Source: Paraglomus occultum (Eukaryota > Glomeromycota > Glomeromycetes > Paraglomerales > Paraglomeraceae). Taken from it: a stretch of DNA of 25,295 nucleotides. The number at the start of each line of letters is the position of its first letter. The stretch's first letter is position 1. The notes under the pieces were generated by a model, which was not told the DNA's origin, made no database searches, and saw nothing but the letters and a program-made list of their open reading frames with translations. Where the stretch lies: the NCBI GenBank assembly GCA_910592205.1, contig CAJVPJ010000436.1, forward strand, positions 1-25,295. The letters run 5' to 3'. Made by a program: the position numbers and the translations under genes. This document shows, one piece after another, positions 7,625-18,632 of the stretch.

Positions 7625-9483
7625 ATGCAGGATTCTCAAGACGAACGTGACCGTAGTATCAGTGTGCAACTTCATCTTAACGAGGTCCACGATGTGCTGG
7701 AACGTCGAAAGGGAAAAGGCATCCGTAAGACGGATGCAGAGTATGCCTTAGAATTACACCAAGAAGAATTGCGTAAATACAATACAACAATCAAAGATGC
7801 CGTTATTGCTAAAAGCATACAAGGGGCTATAAACACAGATTGGGCGATTATACAGAGACTTAGGCAGTTAGAATTGCAAGAAGCTGCCGATAGAAGACTT
7901 GCTTTACAATTAGCGACGGGAGAGGACCACGTTGATTATTTTGCTGATGAATATCAAGAACCTGACGTAGATGAATTTTATATAAACAGGCCGGAAAACC
8001 ATTTGCCTCTAGGCATACCATCGTCTTCTTCAGCAGATTTGCCCAGAGACATATACCCTTCACCCTTGTCATCCTTGTCATCTTCTCCATCCTCTCCGTC
8101 CTGGTTAGCCTCACATTCTTTCACGCCCAGCGCCGGCCCTTCTACAACGCCGCACACCAAATCCCAATTGAAACAATGCAACTGTTGCTTTGAGCATCGC
8201 GAAACCCATTCTCTCGCCTGTATGCACAACTTTTGTTATCCTTGTCTTCGTCAGCTATTTGTGAAAGCCACTACCGATGAAACTTTAATGCCCGTCAGAT
8301 GCTGTGGGGAGGAGATCTCTATTGAAGTAGCGGAGAGGGTTCTGGACGATGCCGAGTTGCAAGCACATCTTATGAAGAGATTGGAAGTTATATCTGAAGA
8401 CAAATTATATTGCCCTAACCCGCTCTGCAGTACATTCATCCCGCTTGACGGTGAAGCGGACGATATTGCTTTATGTACGGCTTGCGATTCCCAGATTTGT
8501 CTCGACTGCAGAAATTATGCGCATAGGTGTGTTTTGATGAGAAATCGAGCTGTATACTAGGAAATGTTCGAGTTTCTTTTCTGTCGCGATAGGCAATCGT
8601 CACTTTTTAGCAGCCTGCTCTAACTGTTGCTGTCTTGTTTGATGGTTGTTTAGCGCGATAGGTAGGAAAATTTGTTCAAGACTGTGTTATTAGATGTCGC
8701 ATAGTGTAATGTATAGTAAAATGTTTGTTCATTGTCTATTAGTGGAAATTGTCCCGAAGATCCCGAATCTGCCCAGATACGAGAACTGGCCATACAAGAG
8801 AAATGGCAAGAATGTTGTCGATGTCATCGGATAGTCGATTTATATTATGGTTGCAATCACATGGTATGTTTCATGCTCTATGGAACTGCATCCTGATCAT
8901 GTTAATCACCCGCCTACTTTCATCAGTAGTCAACAACAAATATTTCTCACTTGTTTATAGACATGCATTTGCAGAAATGAATTCTGTTACGAATGTGGTG
9001 AACCCTGGAAGTCATGCGACTGTCCAATGTGGGACGAAGAACGACTGATTCTCACTGCCACAGAGAGGGTTCGACAAGCGCAGGTGAGCGGACGTAGAAG
9101 GGATTAGTGTGACGTTTATAGAAGTAATCTTACGACGTATTTAATGATCTTGTAAACCCCATTTCAATTATTCCCATAGCCATACCTTCGCGGCCACTAC
9201 TTGGCGGATGCAGTAGACGACTACCGCCAAAGACTTGAAGTCGAGCATGCTTGTCGGCACCAATGGACACGAATACAATTGGATCAGGCTCAGCCCTGTG
9301 CAAATTGTTGGTTTATGCTGAAGAACTATACTTTCGAATGCAGGGATTGTCTCCTCAGGGTTTGTTTTACGGTAAGTGTTCATTTGATGCGACGTTGATC
9401 AAAAGTCATAACTTGTGATGAGACGCACTAATTCTCGCTTCGGTTTTCAGTGTCGGTACCATCGTATTCTTTATGAAGAGTAA
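7625..9483 (+). CDS. RBR (RING-IBR-RING) E3 ubiquitin ligase
   Basis: RBR ligases take ubiquitin from an E2 onto a catalytic cysteine in RING2 and then onto substrate. Exons by hand: 7625-8526, 8743-8863, 8961-9083, 9180-9371 and 9451-9483, total 1371 nt, 456 aa; introns 216, 97, 96 and 79 nt. The N-terminus (1-130) is charged and helical, followed by a Ser/Pro-rich linker (about 132-178). RING1 is near 185-227 (CNCCFEHRETHSLACMHNFC). The IBR starts with YCPNPLCSTF (about 262-271) and ends with CRNYAHSGNC, where the join at 8526/8743 supplies the Ser. RING2 reads CCRCHR..YYGCNHM|TCICRNEFCYECG; the Cys in GCNHM is the expected catalytic residue and an intron follows that Met. A further Cys-rich tail (CANCWF, FECRDCLLRVCFTCRYHR) is typical of fungal members. 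Substrate unknown. Confidence 0.88.
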
Positions 9484-9928
9484 ATGTGTATGGAATTCTA
9501 TTATTGTTTTATTTTGTAAATATATTTCATAATTCCACCTAGTTTATGTAACGAAAATGAACATTGTAAATGCGTATTAACTAATGCAAACGGGAATACT
9601 CGATTCCGAGAATTATGTATTCAGTAGTTGGTTTGTAGTGACGTCCTATACAAATAATTACATGATGTTTATCACAAGAAGTCGTGTGTAGACACAACGA
9701 AGGAAAAGGCACCAGTGTATTGTACAAAGACAATGGTCAGAGATAGTTCAATATTGAAACTGTCCTACCTCTTTGATACGAATGTCTAATCGAGTAGTTA
9801 CCGATGTCTTCAAACAGCTGTCACCCGAATGCCTTTCGACTTTATACCCCCAAATGTCTCTTTCTCTCTCTAGCGATATATTCTCCACGTCATCACACGT
9901 CTTAGTCTACCAATCGACACAAACGTTC
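9484..9928. other. Intergenic, convergent 3' ends
   Basis: About 445 bp between the stops of the RBR ligase and the U1A-type gene. AT-rich, with no recognised coding region; likely the two 3' UTRs. Confidence 0.4.
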
Positions 9929-11195
9929 TTATTTCCTTGCATATGTGATCTTGATCTTATGGTCAGGAGATATTTGGTGATCTGCCAACGTCTCTTTAGC
10001 AGCCATCGCCTGTGGTTCCGTATCATATTCCACAAATGCTATGTCTTTCTTTGTGGGGATCATACGAACTTCCTTGAAACCAGGATATCTAAAAAGAGTT
10101 AATGTTAATGAGGTGAACGATTTGGTATCAATTGATTTAGCGAAATTAAAAACATGCGCAAGATACATAATCAAGATACTGCTACGTACTGTTGGAATAA
10201 AGCAGTGAGTGACTGCTCCGTAACGTCTGCAGGAAGATTCTGTATGAATAAAATTTTATTTGGTGGGAGGAACTCATCGGACGTTGCTCCTGGCACTTGT
10301 CCACCAAAGTAAAGCCCTCCTTAAAAATATCACGCGTTGAGGAAAGAAAAATACAGAATGAGCCATTGGCTATTTAAAAATCAACTCATAACATAAACAA
10401 TATTAAGATACCTGCTCCTCCAATACCAGATGACATTGTGGGATAACCCTGTGGATGTGAATGCTTCATCTTCTTCTGGGGTGGTTCTTTTGCTCGTTTC
10501 TCTATGTTTATAATGTCAGATTTCAATCATTAAAAAAAAAACAATAAACAAAATCATCACTCAAACCATCACCCAAATACCTTTAGCTTCCATCCTCTGT
10601 TTCTTATGTTCTTCATAAGTGCCATCAAGTTTAGCTATTGCATCCGACTTTGATCTTGCGTATTGAATTACCTAACGATATATATCAAACATCATTTAGA
10701 GTGTTTGTGTTCTGATCAGACTTGAACCAGCCAAGACTTTAATTGAATTTAAAAAACCATAGAAAAACAACTGACCACTGGCTTGTTTTCTAACGTAACA
10801 CCTTGTTTTGCCATATGAGCCTTTACGGCACTTTCTTGATCTTTAAAAACTACAAAGGCTTGTCCTCGCATTCTTAAGTTACTATGAGCTACGACATCTA
10901 ATATCTCTCCGTATTGCTCAAACATGCTGCGTAAAGCACTCTTAAGTGCTGGGGCCGAAACATAGTATATCAGCTCAATGAGCATAGAATTAAAAAAATA
11001 TATACATCAAATTGTCAAAATACCTGGTATTTTTATCTTTTCGTTTAAATTATTGAGGTAAAGCGTATTGCTGGGAGTGGTGCAGGGCAACTGTTTGGGT
11101 ATTGGCGGCGCTAACTGCGTCGGAGGAGCTGATGTTATTCCAGGTTGTTGAATGTAAGCAGGCGCGCCGAATACGGGAGGTGGTGCGTTCGCCAT
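9929..11195 (-). CDS. U1A/U2B''-type snRNP protein, two RRMs
   Basis: Spliceosomal protein that binds a stem-loop of U1 or U2 snRNA in the nucleus. Exons by hand: 11195-11024, 10948-10776, 10671-10581, 10501-10412, 10319-10190 and 10088-9929, total 816 nt, 271 aa; introns 75, 104, 79, 92 and 101 nt. The N-terminus is Pro/Ala-rich (1-42). RRM1 (about 43-122) has RNP2 LYLNNL (45-50) and RNP1 RGQAFVVF (85-92), with NEKIKI and IQYARSKSDAIAKL as in U1A and U2B''. A basic linker, EKRAKEPPQKKMKH, follows (146-159). RRM2 (about 197-271) has RNP2 ILFIQNL and RNP1 KDIAFVEY and ends ITYARK. Length is close to human U1A (282). Which snRNA it serves cannot be told from sequence. The second intron uses a weaker donor, GTCAGT, chosen because it restores the family sequence KPVVIQYA. 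Confidence 0.9.
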
Positions 11196-11575
11196 AACGA
11201 GTTGAGAGATATTGGTGAAAAGTAGCAGTAAATTTTTGCACGCCACACAATTATTACAAGGGGCAAATCTGAGTGGCTTGACGATATAAAAATTTCATTC
11301 AGAGAAGACAAGTCGCTCCATGTTCTAATGATGGCAATAGAGTCATCGCGAACACTTTTCACAACTGCAGAGCGAAACTTTTGTAAAAACGACCAACTTG
11401 CACCTCCTGAAAGCACCAAAGGAAGAGAAAGTGTCGTCAGCTGTGTCCAGGTTTTGGCAACAAAATCGAGAAAAAGAAGATTGCACTTTATAATTATCTC
11501 ATGCAAAAAAGAAAACTTTGGAACAATTGATGCAAAGAGATAAGAATTTGGCTAAAGTGTGAGCTCTATATTCAA
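11196..11575. other. Intergenic region upstream of the U1A-type gene
   Basis: About 380 bp between the U1A-type start and the decayed gene. Overlapping open frames on both strands were checked; none resembles a known protein, though part may be the eroded upstream end of the decayed gene. Confidence 0.35.
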
Positions 11576-12445
11576 ATGTGCCAGCTTTTGGAAAGGACAC
11601 AAAGTAGGGATTCGAAGGGGGAATTCCGAAATGCAATTTCTAACTTAGCCGCATTTGCTCCCCTATTTCCATGTGCTGGGAGAGTCAATTATTTCAAGTC
11701 TGTCACTCATTTTCTTATCTTCTTCTATCCTCTCCCTATTCTCTTATCCTTATCCTTATCCTTATCCTTATCCTTATACTCTTATCCTTAGCCTTATCGT
11801 ATAAACGTTATCCTCAGCTCCGGGAACTGTTACGGCATGCCTGTTCTGTCAACATCACACGAGAAGGCCATTATTTAGCTTTCGATGAGGCGCTGGAGTT
11901 TTTCGGAGTCAAGTTTGCGAAACAAAACTTGAAAAACAGGATAATTGATGAGGAAGACCTTAAGCCAGCAAATAAATGCTGTTCAATCAGAGAGGGCAAG
12001 GACAGATCTATTGTTCTCTATATTTAATGACGATAATACTGCACATACAGTTAATAATCGGTCTAAAGCTGTTGAAGATCTTGCGAAAACGAAATCATGC
12101 GAGACGCCACTTGATACTTTTTTTTTCAACAAATAAACCGATTTCAATAATTGCAAAAGTGTTTTTTGGTAATTATGTCGCGAGCGAAGCATTTAATTCT
12201 CAATAGCCTATTTGTAGGATGTACTGAACTTACTCCAACCGGTTATGATAACATTTTTGGTAGCTATGAGGGGTTAGATCGTCTACAAGACTTCTACGAT
12301 CAAGAGATTATTCATATAAAACAAATTAACAGCACGTCGTTCAGTTGTAGTAACTTATGCAAAAGATATATTACGTGCATTAATATCTAAAATGCAACAA
12401 GAGGTCACGCAGTTAAATGCCACGTTTACACCCGTAACAGAGTAG
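11576..12445 (+). pseudogene. Decayed dispersed-family (possibly transposon-associated) gene
   Basis: A consistent protein-like path runs through at least four frames. 11576-11720 carries EFRNAISNLAAFAPLFPCAGRV and YFKSVTHFL. After a frame change inside a microsatellite, 11812-11965 carries YPQLRELLRHACSVNITREG, LAFDEALEFFGVKFAKQNL and IDEEDLK. A second shift gives INAVQSERARTDLLFS and SKAVEDLAK to a stop at 12136. A third gives LFVGCTELTPTGYDNIFGSYEGLDRLQDFYDQEIIH. A fourth gives RRSVVVTYAKDILRALISKMQQEV to a TAG at 12443-12445. I recall this order of motifs from large uncharacterised families in arbuscular mycorrhizal fungi whose dispersed copies look transposon-associated. Introns could explain one or two frame changes, but not a stop every few hundred bases without splice sites. 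Function unknown. Confidence 0.65.
11743..11778 (+). repeat. CTTATC hexanucleotide microsatellite
   Basis: Five perfect CTTATC units followed by CTTATA; further imperfect units continue to about 11798. It lies inside the decayed gene, where it would encode repeated Leu-Ile or Ser-Leu, and the reading frame of the relic changes across it. Confidence 0.85.
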
Positions 12446-13512
12446 CTAATGTACATATTCAGTTTATTACAGAGTAAGCTGAAGCCGTCAAAGTGTTCGT
12501 ATTACCGAAGGATTATTATAATTACAATGACAGATCTTGTTACAACGAAAATTATATTTGAATCACGTAAAAGTCGTTATTATTATATCAAGCGAAGATT
12601 ACTTTATTATTCTGTCCTAGAAAAGAACCTACTGCCCGTGAACTGCATCACCCGCTTTTGAATTGTTCTCCAGGATTATCAGGCTGATCATGTATTTTAC
12701 TAATTATACTTCTGTTATTCATATGTGCTTTTAGTTGTTGTGGACGGGTCAAAGATAATATTAATATCAACATCTTTTTCACGTCTGATATATCAAAACA
12801 ATCCAGATCGATCTACCGTAGTTGATAAATTGTTGTAATATGCGTTTCCGTACAATTGGCGTTTTTTTTAGGTACAAATTCGCGTCGGATGGTGAAGACA
12901 CGAGACAACCATTATTGTTGTAAGCCAAGCGGTTTAAATAACTGTCATTTTCTTGCAATTATATTCATGGAAGGATAAAGCATTGAGATTGCTTGTATTC
13001 ACATATGTTAATCGTCCAGACCCGACAAGGTTGTCTGATTCTTTGGAGAGATTATATAAACCGGGCCATCAACCTTTGCAGAGGTGTAAGGCCTTAATAC
13101 TTGAACTAAATCTTAATTGAATAGAACGCGGTGCTTAAATACACAGTTTCCTTTTCGTTTTTACTACATTTCACTACTCAACATATTTTTGCAACAAGAT
13201 TTGACAAACTTGTTGGCCTGATTCTTATATTACATGAAAGATGGGTCATACGTGAGATTAAAATTAGCGCGAAAAGTTAAATTTTGCATAAACTAGCAGA
13301 TAAGTTGTTAGCACAAAGTTACAGCCTGTAGTAAAAACACAATCTAAAAAAAAAAACGTCTAAATTAAGGACATTCTAATACATTAAAGATGAATTCCCT
13401 CTTACTATCATGTTCGGCCATTTGATTCACCCCCAGCAAACCAAAAAGTAACCCTGAAACCCAAAGATTCTGGACGATCGCCCCAAGAAGCCAGTGGCGT
13501 TCCTTTTTCGTA
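12446..13512. other. AT-rich intergenic region
   Basis: About 1.07 kb with only short, biased open frames. It ends at the stop of the MESH1-type gene and should include its 3' UTR. No RNA gene or mobile element was recognised. Confidence 0.4.
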
Positions 13513-14620
13513 TTATGTGTAAGTAGGATGACACTTGTATGTCTTGCCATGGTGTGTGAACGTTCCGGTTGTGTACAGTTCTTCTAGTTGAGATGTGAGT
13601 CCATCGTTGACCCCTTTTGCACCTGAATTATAAATGACAGTGACTATTATTCAATTGATGAAACACAATGAGAGCGATAACTTGCGCGTTAACTGTCTGC
13701 GAGATGCTTACCATCTGTTACTTTTTTGGCCCAGGTGTAATATTCTAAAAGAAATGTAAATAGGATTGTAAGGAAGAGATTCACCGAATATATCAATTAT
13801 ATAAGAACGTCAATAGTACCTTGTGCAATTTCAACAGACCATCCAACTGGTACACATCTTTGTATATCTTTCAGATTATACAATTTGTCAGCCAGTTTAA
13901 CCAATTTTGCCTGTGATTCGTTTGTAAACTCTGGTCAACACTATAATATCAATTGTTCAAATATTGCGTTTACGATTTCTCTTAACGAACCTTCACAGAT
14001 TTATGGGGCGTCGTCTCTATTTGCAGCCTTTTCCTCACACTGCCGGGTAATGTCTTATCATCAGTACACTCCTTAACAATTTCTTCAACTTCCTTCCCGA
14101 AATGCTCTTCAAGCTGGGAGGGGAAGAGCAACCAAAGCATAAACGTTGGGAATATGGTAACCTAGTCCATAACAAATCATATTGAAACCCATATATAGCT
14201 TTCGTTACCTCTTCGAACGTTGTGTTCGTGTCCTCAACAGTGTCATGCTAAAAATGCCATGTTATAATTAATAGTTTGCCTATATCAAAACAACTACCAT
14301 CACTAATGCATCAATTGGGGGTTGGGCATACAAGAATAGCAGCTTGAAGTGTAGCCATGTCTGTTACTCCCGCATCGACGAGAATCTTGGCCACTCCTAT
14401 CGGATGATTAATATATGCTGGAACCCGTACAGCAGTTAGGAACCGATGTTCAAGCATCAAATAAATAACCCAAATAAATAACCCGAATAAATAACCCGAA
14501 TCTGCATTGAAACTCACGGGTAGCGTCCGAATCCTTCCTCTTCTGCTTCACATGCTTCCTCGCAGCAAAGTCGATTGTAGTAATCAATGTACCGATATCG
14601 AAAGTGGTCTTAGAATCCAT
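13513..14620 (-). CDS. HDDC3: MESH1/HDDC3-type (p)ppGpp hydrolase, HD domain
   Basis: HD-domain phosphohydrolase related to the hydrolase half of SpoT; animal MESH1 removes the 3'-diphosphate of ppGpp and also hydrolyses NADPH to NADH. Exons by hand: 14620-14518, 14417-14332, 14247-14209, 14113-13991, 13910-13820, 13744-13712 and 13622-13513, total 585 nt, 194 aa; introns 75-100 nt. Family marks: [13 protein letters not shown] (18-30), [12 protein letters not shown] (36-47), the metal-binding LHDTVEDT (63-70), TDDKTLP (93-99), [15 protein letters not shown] (118-132) and WSVEIAQEYYTWAK (141-154). His39, His64, Asp65 and Asp125 are the expected metal ligands; Glu68 and Asp69 are the expected catalytic pair. 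Slightly longer than human HDDC3 (179) because of a C-terminal tail, [14 protein letters not shown]. The acceptor before GCAAAATTGG was preferred because it gives the family sequence without an insertion. Probably cytosolic. Confidence 0.9.
14459..14497. repeat. 13-bp tandem repeat, three units, in MESH1-type intron 1
   Basis: Two exact units AAATAAATAACCC (14459-14471, 14472-14484) and a third, GAATAAATAACCC (14485-14497), lie within the 100-nt first intron of the MESH1-type gene, between donor and acceptor, and do not disturb the exons. Confidence 0.85.
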
Positions 14621-14999
14621 CGTTCCACATGCTTTTTCAGAATCGGTAAATATTTTAGTTAAATATCATGTGACTTTCCATCTTTCCACCATACGCGAGA
14701 AATTTCAATTAAAAACGGTCAAAAAATTTCTACTCCTTTACAAATGTTCTTGGTTTAATGTTCTCATCGGATCAAACTTTACACCTTTGACTTGAGAGGA
14801 TTTTCAAACACGCACATTTGCGATTTACAGGTTTTCGCATCTTCCTCTTTTTTGCCGAGTTATTGTCATACCAATCGATAAGCAAAAACGCACTTAGTCC
14901 GGGGTTTGCTTTACTCCTAAATGGGTAGATATTTAATATCAGGGTTGACCTATTGACAAGCCATTACAGCCGGCTTCGCATAAAGCAAGGCTTCTCTAC
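14621..14999. other. Upstream region of the MESH1-type gene
   Basis: About 380 bp with no recognised gene; expected to hold the minus-strand promoter of the MESH1-type gene. No clear TATA box seen. Confidence 0.3.
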
Positions 15000-15181
15000 A
15001 TGTCCCTGTTTGGCAAAAACGTACGCTTACTTGGCAAGACTGTCCATGAATTTACTGGTAAACTGCACACAAACATCGTCAGTTTTATGCGTCTCTCTTG
15101 CAGTGTTACGCTCATGCATATGTCACAGAGGAGGTGATTGCAGGTATGGTGACATCTGTCTATACATGCATACTCTTAATG
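15000..15181 (+). pseudogene. Possible fragment of a CCCH zinc-finger gene
   Basis: ATG 15000 opens MSLFGKNVRLLGKTVHEFT, ending at a donor-like G|GTAAAC (15057/15058). An acceptor-like cttgcag at 15097-15103 precedes a segment reading VLRSCICHRGGDCRYGDICLYMH up to a donor-like G|GTAAGC (15181/15182). C-x7-C-x5-C-x3-H fits the CCCH RNA-binding finger, and GGDCRYGD is close to its common core. The proposed intron is only 46 nt, well below the other introns here, and no further exon is found downstream. It may be the broken 5' end of a CCCH protein, or the match may be chance. The finger is what is seen; the gene model is inference. Confidence 0.3.
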
Positions 15182-18100
15182 GTAAGCGTAATCAAACAAT
15201 CGCCGAATAAATTAGGAACCAGCGTATTCTAATATAGTGATAGTGTCTATATATCTTTTGAGTGCTATTAATAAACTCACATAATCAATAGTTAAGTGCA
15301 AAATAACAAAAAGAAAGCAAAGATGAATAACAAAGCACTCGAGCAATAAAACGTAAACTGGATTATTATTACGATGTTTATTTGTAAAACTATGCGTCTT
15401 CCGCGAGATCAACCAGTCTTCAAACCATAACTACCCAATTTTATGATGTAAGTCTAAATGCTTGCAGAAATTTTGATTTGAGAAAATGTGATATATACAA
15501 ATTACGCAAACTGCTGCTTATATTATCAAACTTCTTCTCCGGTTGAGCGTATATTTTGCAGGATCTGCTCTAAATTCAGTGTTTGGGTTGACGTTTTTAT
15601 CGCGTTAAAAAAATCGTTTGAGTTGAATACAATAATAGTTTGTTAAACGATTGACGACAACAGACATTTATCGCCATTATCGGTGTTTTTTTTTTTGGTA
15701 ATAATATATATAAAACTTAATAACGTATATTAATCGGTGTTTTTGAATTTAAGAGAAGTGAAAGCATTAGAACAGCAACATTTGTAAAACATTCATTATC
15801 CAATTGCCCGATCCTCAAAGGGTGTCAGCAACACGCAATATCTTGTTTTATAATAGCTTTGTTTGTCAAAAACCCTTGAACAAGACTTTGGGCGGTCTGG
15901 TCAACGCTAAACGTTAACAGTCAAACGTTAAATTTGACTATCGACTAAGCAGTATAAATTTTAACAAAATAGGCTAATTTAAAGAGTATTCACTTTACAT
16001 ATGTTTCAAGTACGCACCATGAAATGTCTGTGAACTCTTAAATGGTGGGGGTTTTTCTAATACCTAATGATGAGGAAGAACCAAAACTAGCCATTAACGC
16101 CACCATTAATGGTAGCGCTGACCAGTATAAACCGTTTCTCTCGTTGATTTCTTGGAATCGTGAACGCTATGACCTATAATTTTTGGAAGTTAGCTTCGAT
16201 TTTTATATGTTGCATAAACGAAAGCTTATTACTGTCATATGACATTATCTAATATCGAAACCCGTAATGCTGCCAAAATCTCAGTTTGCGGACAGTCTCT
16301 GAATCTTTTTTCACTACCAAAAAGTTATTTTTACAGACTGAAAGTCTCCCAACCCGGAAGTGTAATTACATTGGCCAGAAAAAGTATGTAGTTAAGACGT
16401 GTAGCTTCAGTGAATTGGTTATGTTTTTTTTTGGACAGGTTCGAAATCGCGTCTATGCATAGGTATATGTATTTATACTTTAATTTCAAGAAAGTTTATC
16501 CTATTAATATATTGAGAAAACTGGATAGGCGGCGCGTTATAACCATTTTGATACATCAATTTATTCTGTATAGAATATGTATAGTATACAAGTTTATATA
16601 ATTATAAATTTTATTTTGTACACCGTTGGGCACAACCGTAAATTTTTGATTAAATGGCTTTTCCGCTATTTTATTTGGCGTCGCGCTTCATTAAAAAACA
16701 TCCGCGGGACTGAGCCCAGGGAGCAGGGCCTTGCTTCGCGAGTAAAAGAGCTAATACAAAGAGAAGCTATACACTATTATCTTATCTGGTCCTTCACAAT
16801 CAAATTCGAAGGCATAAATGGCCGAATTCAGTATTATTATTAAAAAAGCAATGAACATTGCTCACATGTTTCGTCCTGGAACAATAACGATTGTTAAAAA
16901 AGGGGTCACGTGTCCAATCTGTTGCCCAAACACAATGAATTAGCATTAAAGATCATAAGTCTAATACAAGTAGGTAACAATATATTGTAAAATCATTGTT
17001 ACTGCCTAGAATGCATGCACATGCAGTGCTTTTGCATTTACATTATCGTAACACATGCGCCTGTGACTTTTTCTTTGTTATCATACCATTTATTCACATA
17101 CAAACGGTCCCCGCTGAACATATGAAGTTAAGGTTGTGCAGACTATTTTTTTATTTATAGTATCGTAGTACGTCGCCTCTAACTAAGTTAAGAGAACTCT
17201 GATAATGGAAATCCATATTTGGCAATCGATAAACACAGCCAGCCTTGATTTGTTGTTTGACATATTGTTCACATACAGGCTAAAATACCGAGAAAAGATA
17301 CCATGGCAAAAATGCGCGTCCGGATACGACAAGAATATTGATTTACCAATATGAGCACTTTCTTGACCCGAAATTGCTGTATTATTATAACCGCTTTGCT
17401 TATATCGACATGTCGATGTTTGAGTTAACCAACTGCGAACAATAGAACCCAAACTGGACACTTACGATCTGTTGTGACTCCAAAACACAAGAAAACCAAA
17501 TCGGAACATGAATAGATCACTTTTACCTTGACCACAACTTGGTAAAACAAATAGCATGCAAAAACTAGCTTGTATTATGCATATTCTCTAACAGTTCAAC
17601 AGTTTCTCCTTCTCTCCGTGGACAATGCGACGCATAGGCCAAAATAGAAACACTTGTGAAACAAATTATGGGCTGAAAAGCACTCTCTCATTGACTGTCC
17701 CAAACGCATTAGTATTGGGGGGGGGGGGGTGACTTCAGCCAATTAACGAATTTAATCGCAAGCATAAACGGCATTTTTCTCAACTGGTATTTAAAATTAA
17801 TAAGCGAGACGTTAATACGTTCTGCTCAAGCATGGTCGACGGAGTGACGATCTCTATGGGGATATAAGTTCATGTGTCAGCACAATTTATACTAGCTCGA
17901 CTCTATTATCAATTTGGGTAGCAGTACAAGGAGTGCAGAAGCCGCTTTAAGCATATTTCATATTCTTGTTGCAACAAACCCCGCGAAATAATAAACATAC
18001 TCCACAAAATAGTGCAGTTCATCCGATATCAAGTATTAATTTTCGTAGACATAAATTAAATTACATTAGTTTAAGACTAAAAAGAATTCTCCATAAAAAC

Positions 18101-18632
18101 TTATCAGTCAGAAAAGAGAATTGGCTTTTGTCTATAACGAGACAAGTAACAATTTAAGTGAGCATGTGCAACAAACCAAACGTCAATCCATGTGATGAGA
18201 TTTAATTATATTGATCATTCGGTCCGATTATGTGACAGTGTCACGGCAGTATTATAGAGTTTTATTTCTTGACGACTTTCATAGGCAATTTATTACATCA
18301 CCGAGAATCCCTGAATAGTTAGCCTTGAGCCTTTTTCTTTTTTGAGTATTCTCGATTTTGTTAAAAACGGTAAGAAACTAACATTGATTGCTTACATGAA
18401 ATCAAACCCGTAACTATTACATCTAGCTTTTCAGACTAATCACATCTGCCGCCCCCCTTGCTTGGCTAAATCAATCTCCCAAAAATAAAACGGTTATATG
18501 TTATCCAGTATAAGTATACTTTTCAATCCATCCATTCGCCGTTTCCTAAATTTTATATACCTGTATGCTAGCGTAGACTTTACATGTCTTGTCATTCAGC
18601 ATGTAAGAACTTTGTTACGAGAAGCTGTGTAA
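15182..18632. other. 3.4-kb gene-poor AT-rich region
   Basis: No frame longer than about 92 codons and none with family resemblance. Contains a G13 run (17717-17729), a short GC-rich patch at about 16700-16742 and small palindromes such as ccattaatgg near 16102. No terminal inverted repeats, transposase or RNA gene was recognised by eye. Confidence 0.4.
17717..17729. repeat. G13 homopolymer
   Basis: Thirteen consecutive G on the plus strand in AT-rich DNA; a likely spot for length variation or sequencing error. Confidence 0.85.

Noticed and set aside
5257-9483. Functional ubiquitin-ligase cluster of elongin C and RBR ligase
   Set aside because: They are separated by an unrelated GILT gene, have their own promoters, and fungi rarely cluster such housekeeping genes; treated as coincidence.
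13911-13925. Upstream acceptor in the MESH1-type gene adding five or six residues
   Set aside because: It does not keep the phase with the preceding exon and would insert residues absent from the family; the acceptor before 13910 fits both phase and family.
16695-16745. GC-rich patch that might be an RNA gene
   Set aside because: No cloverleaf, box elements or terminator could be laid out around it.
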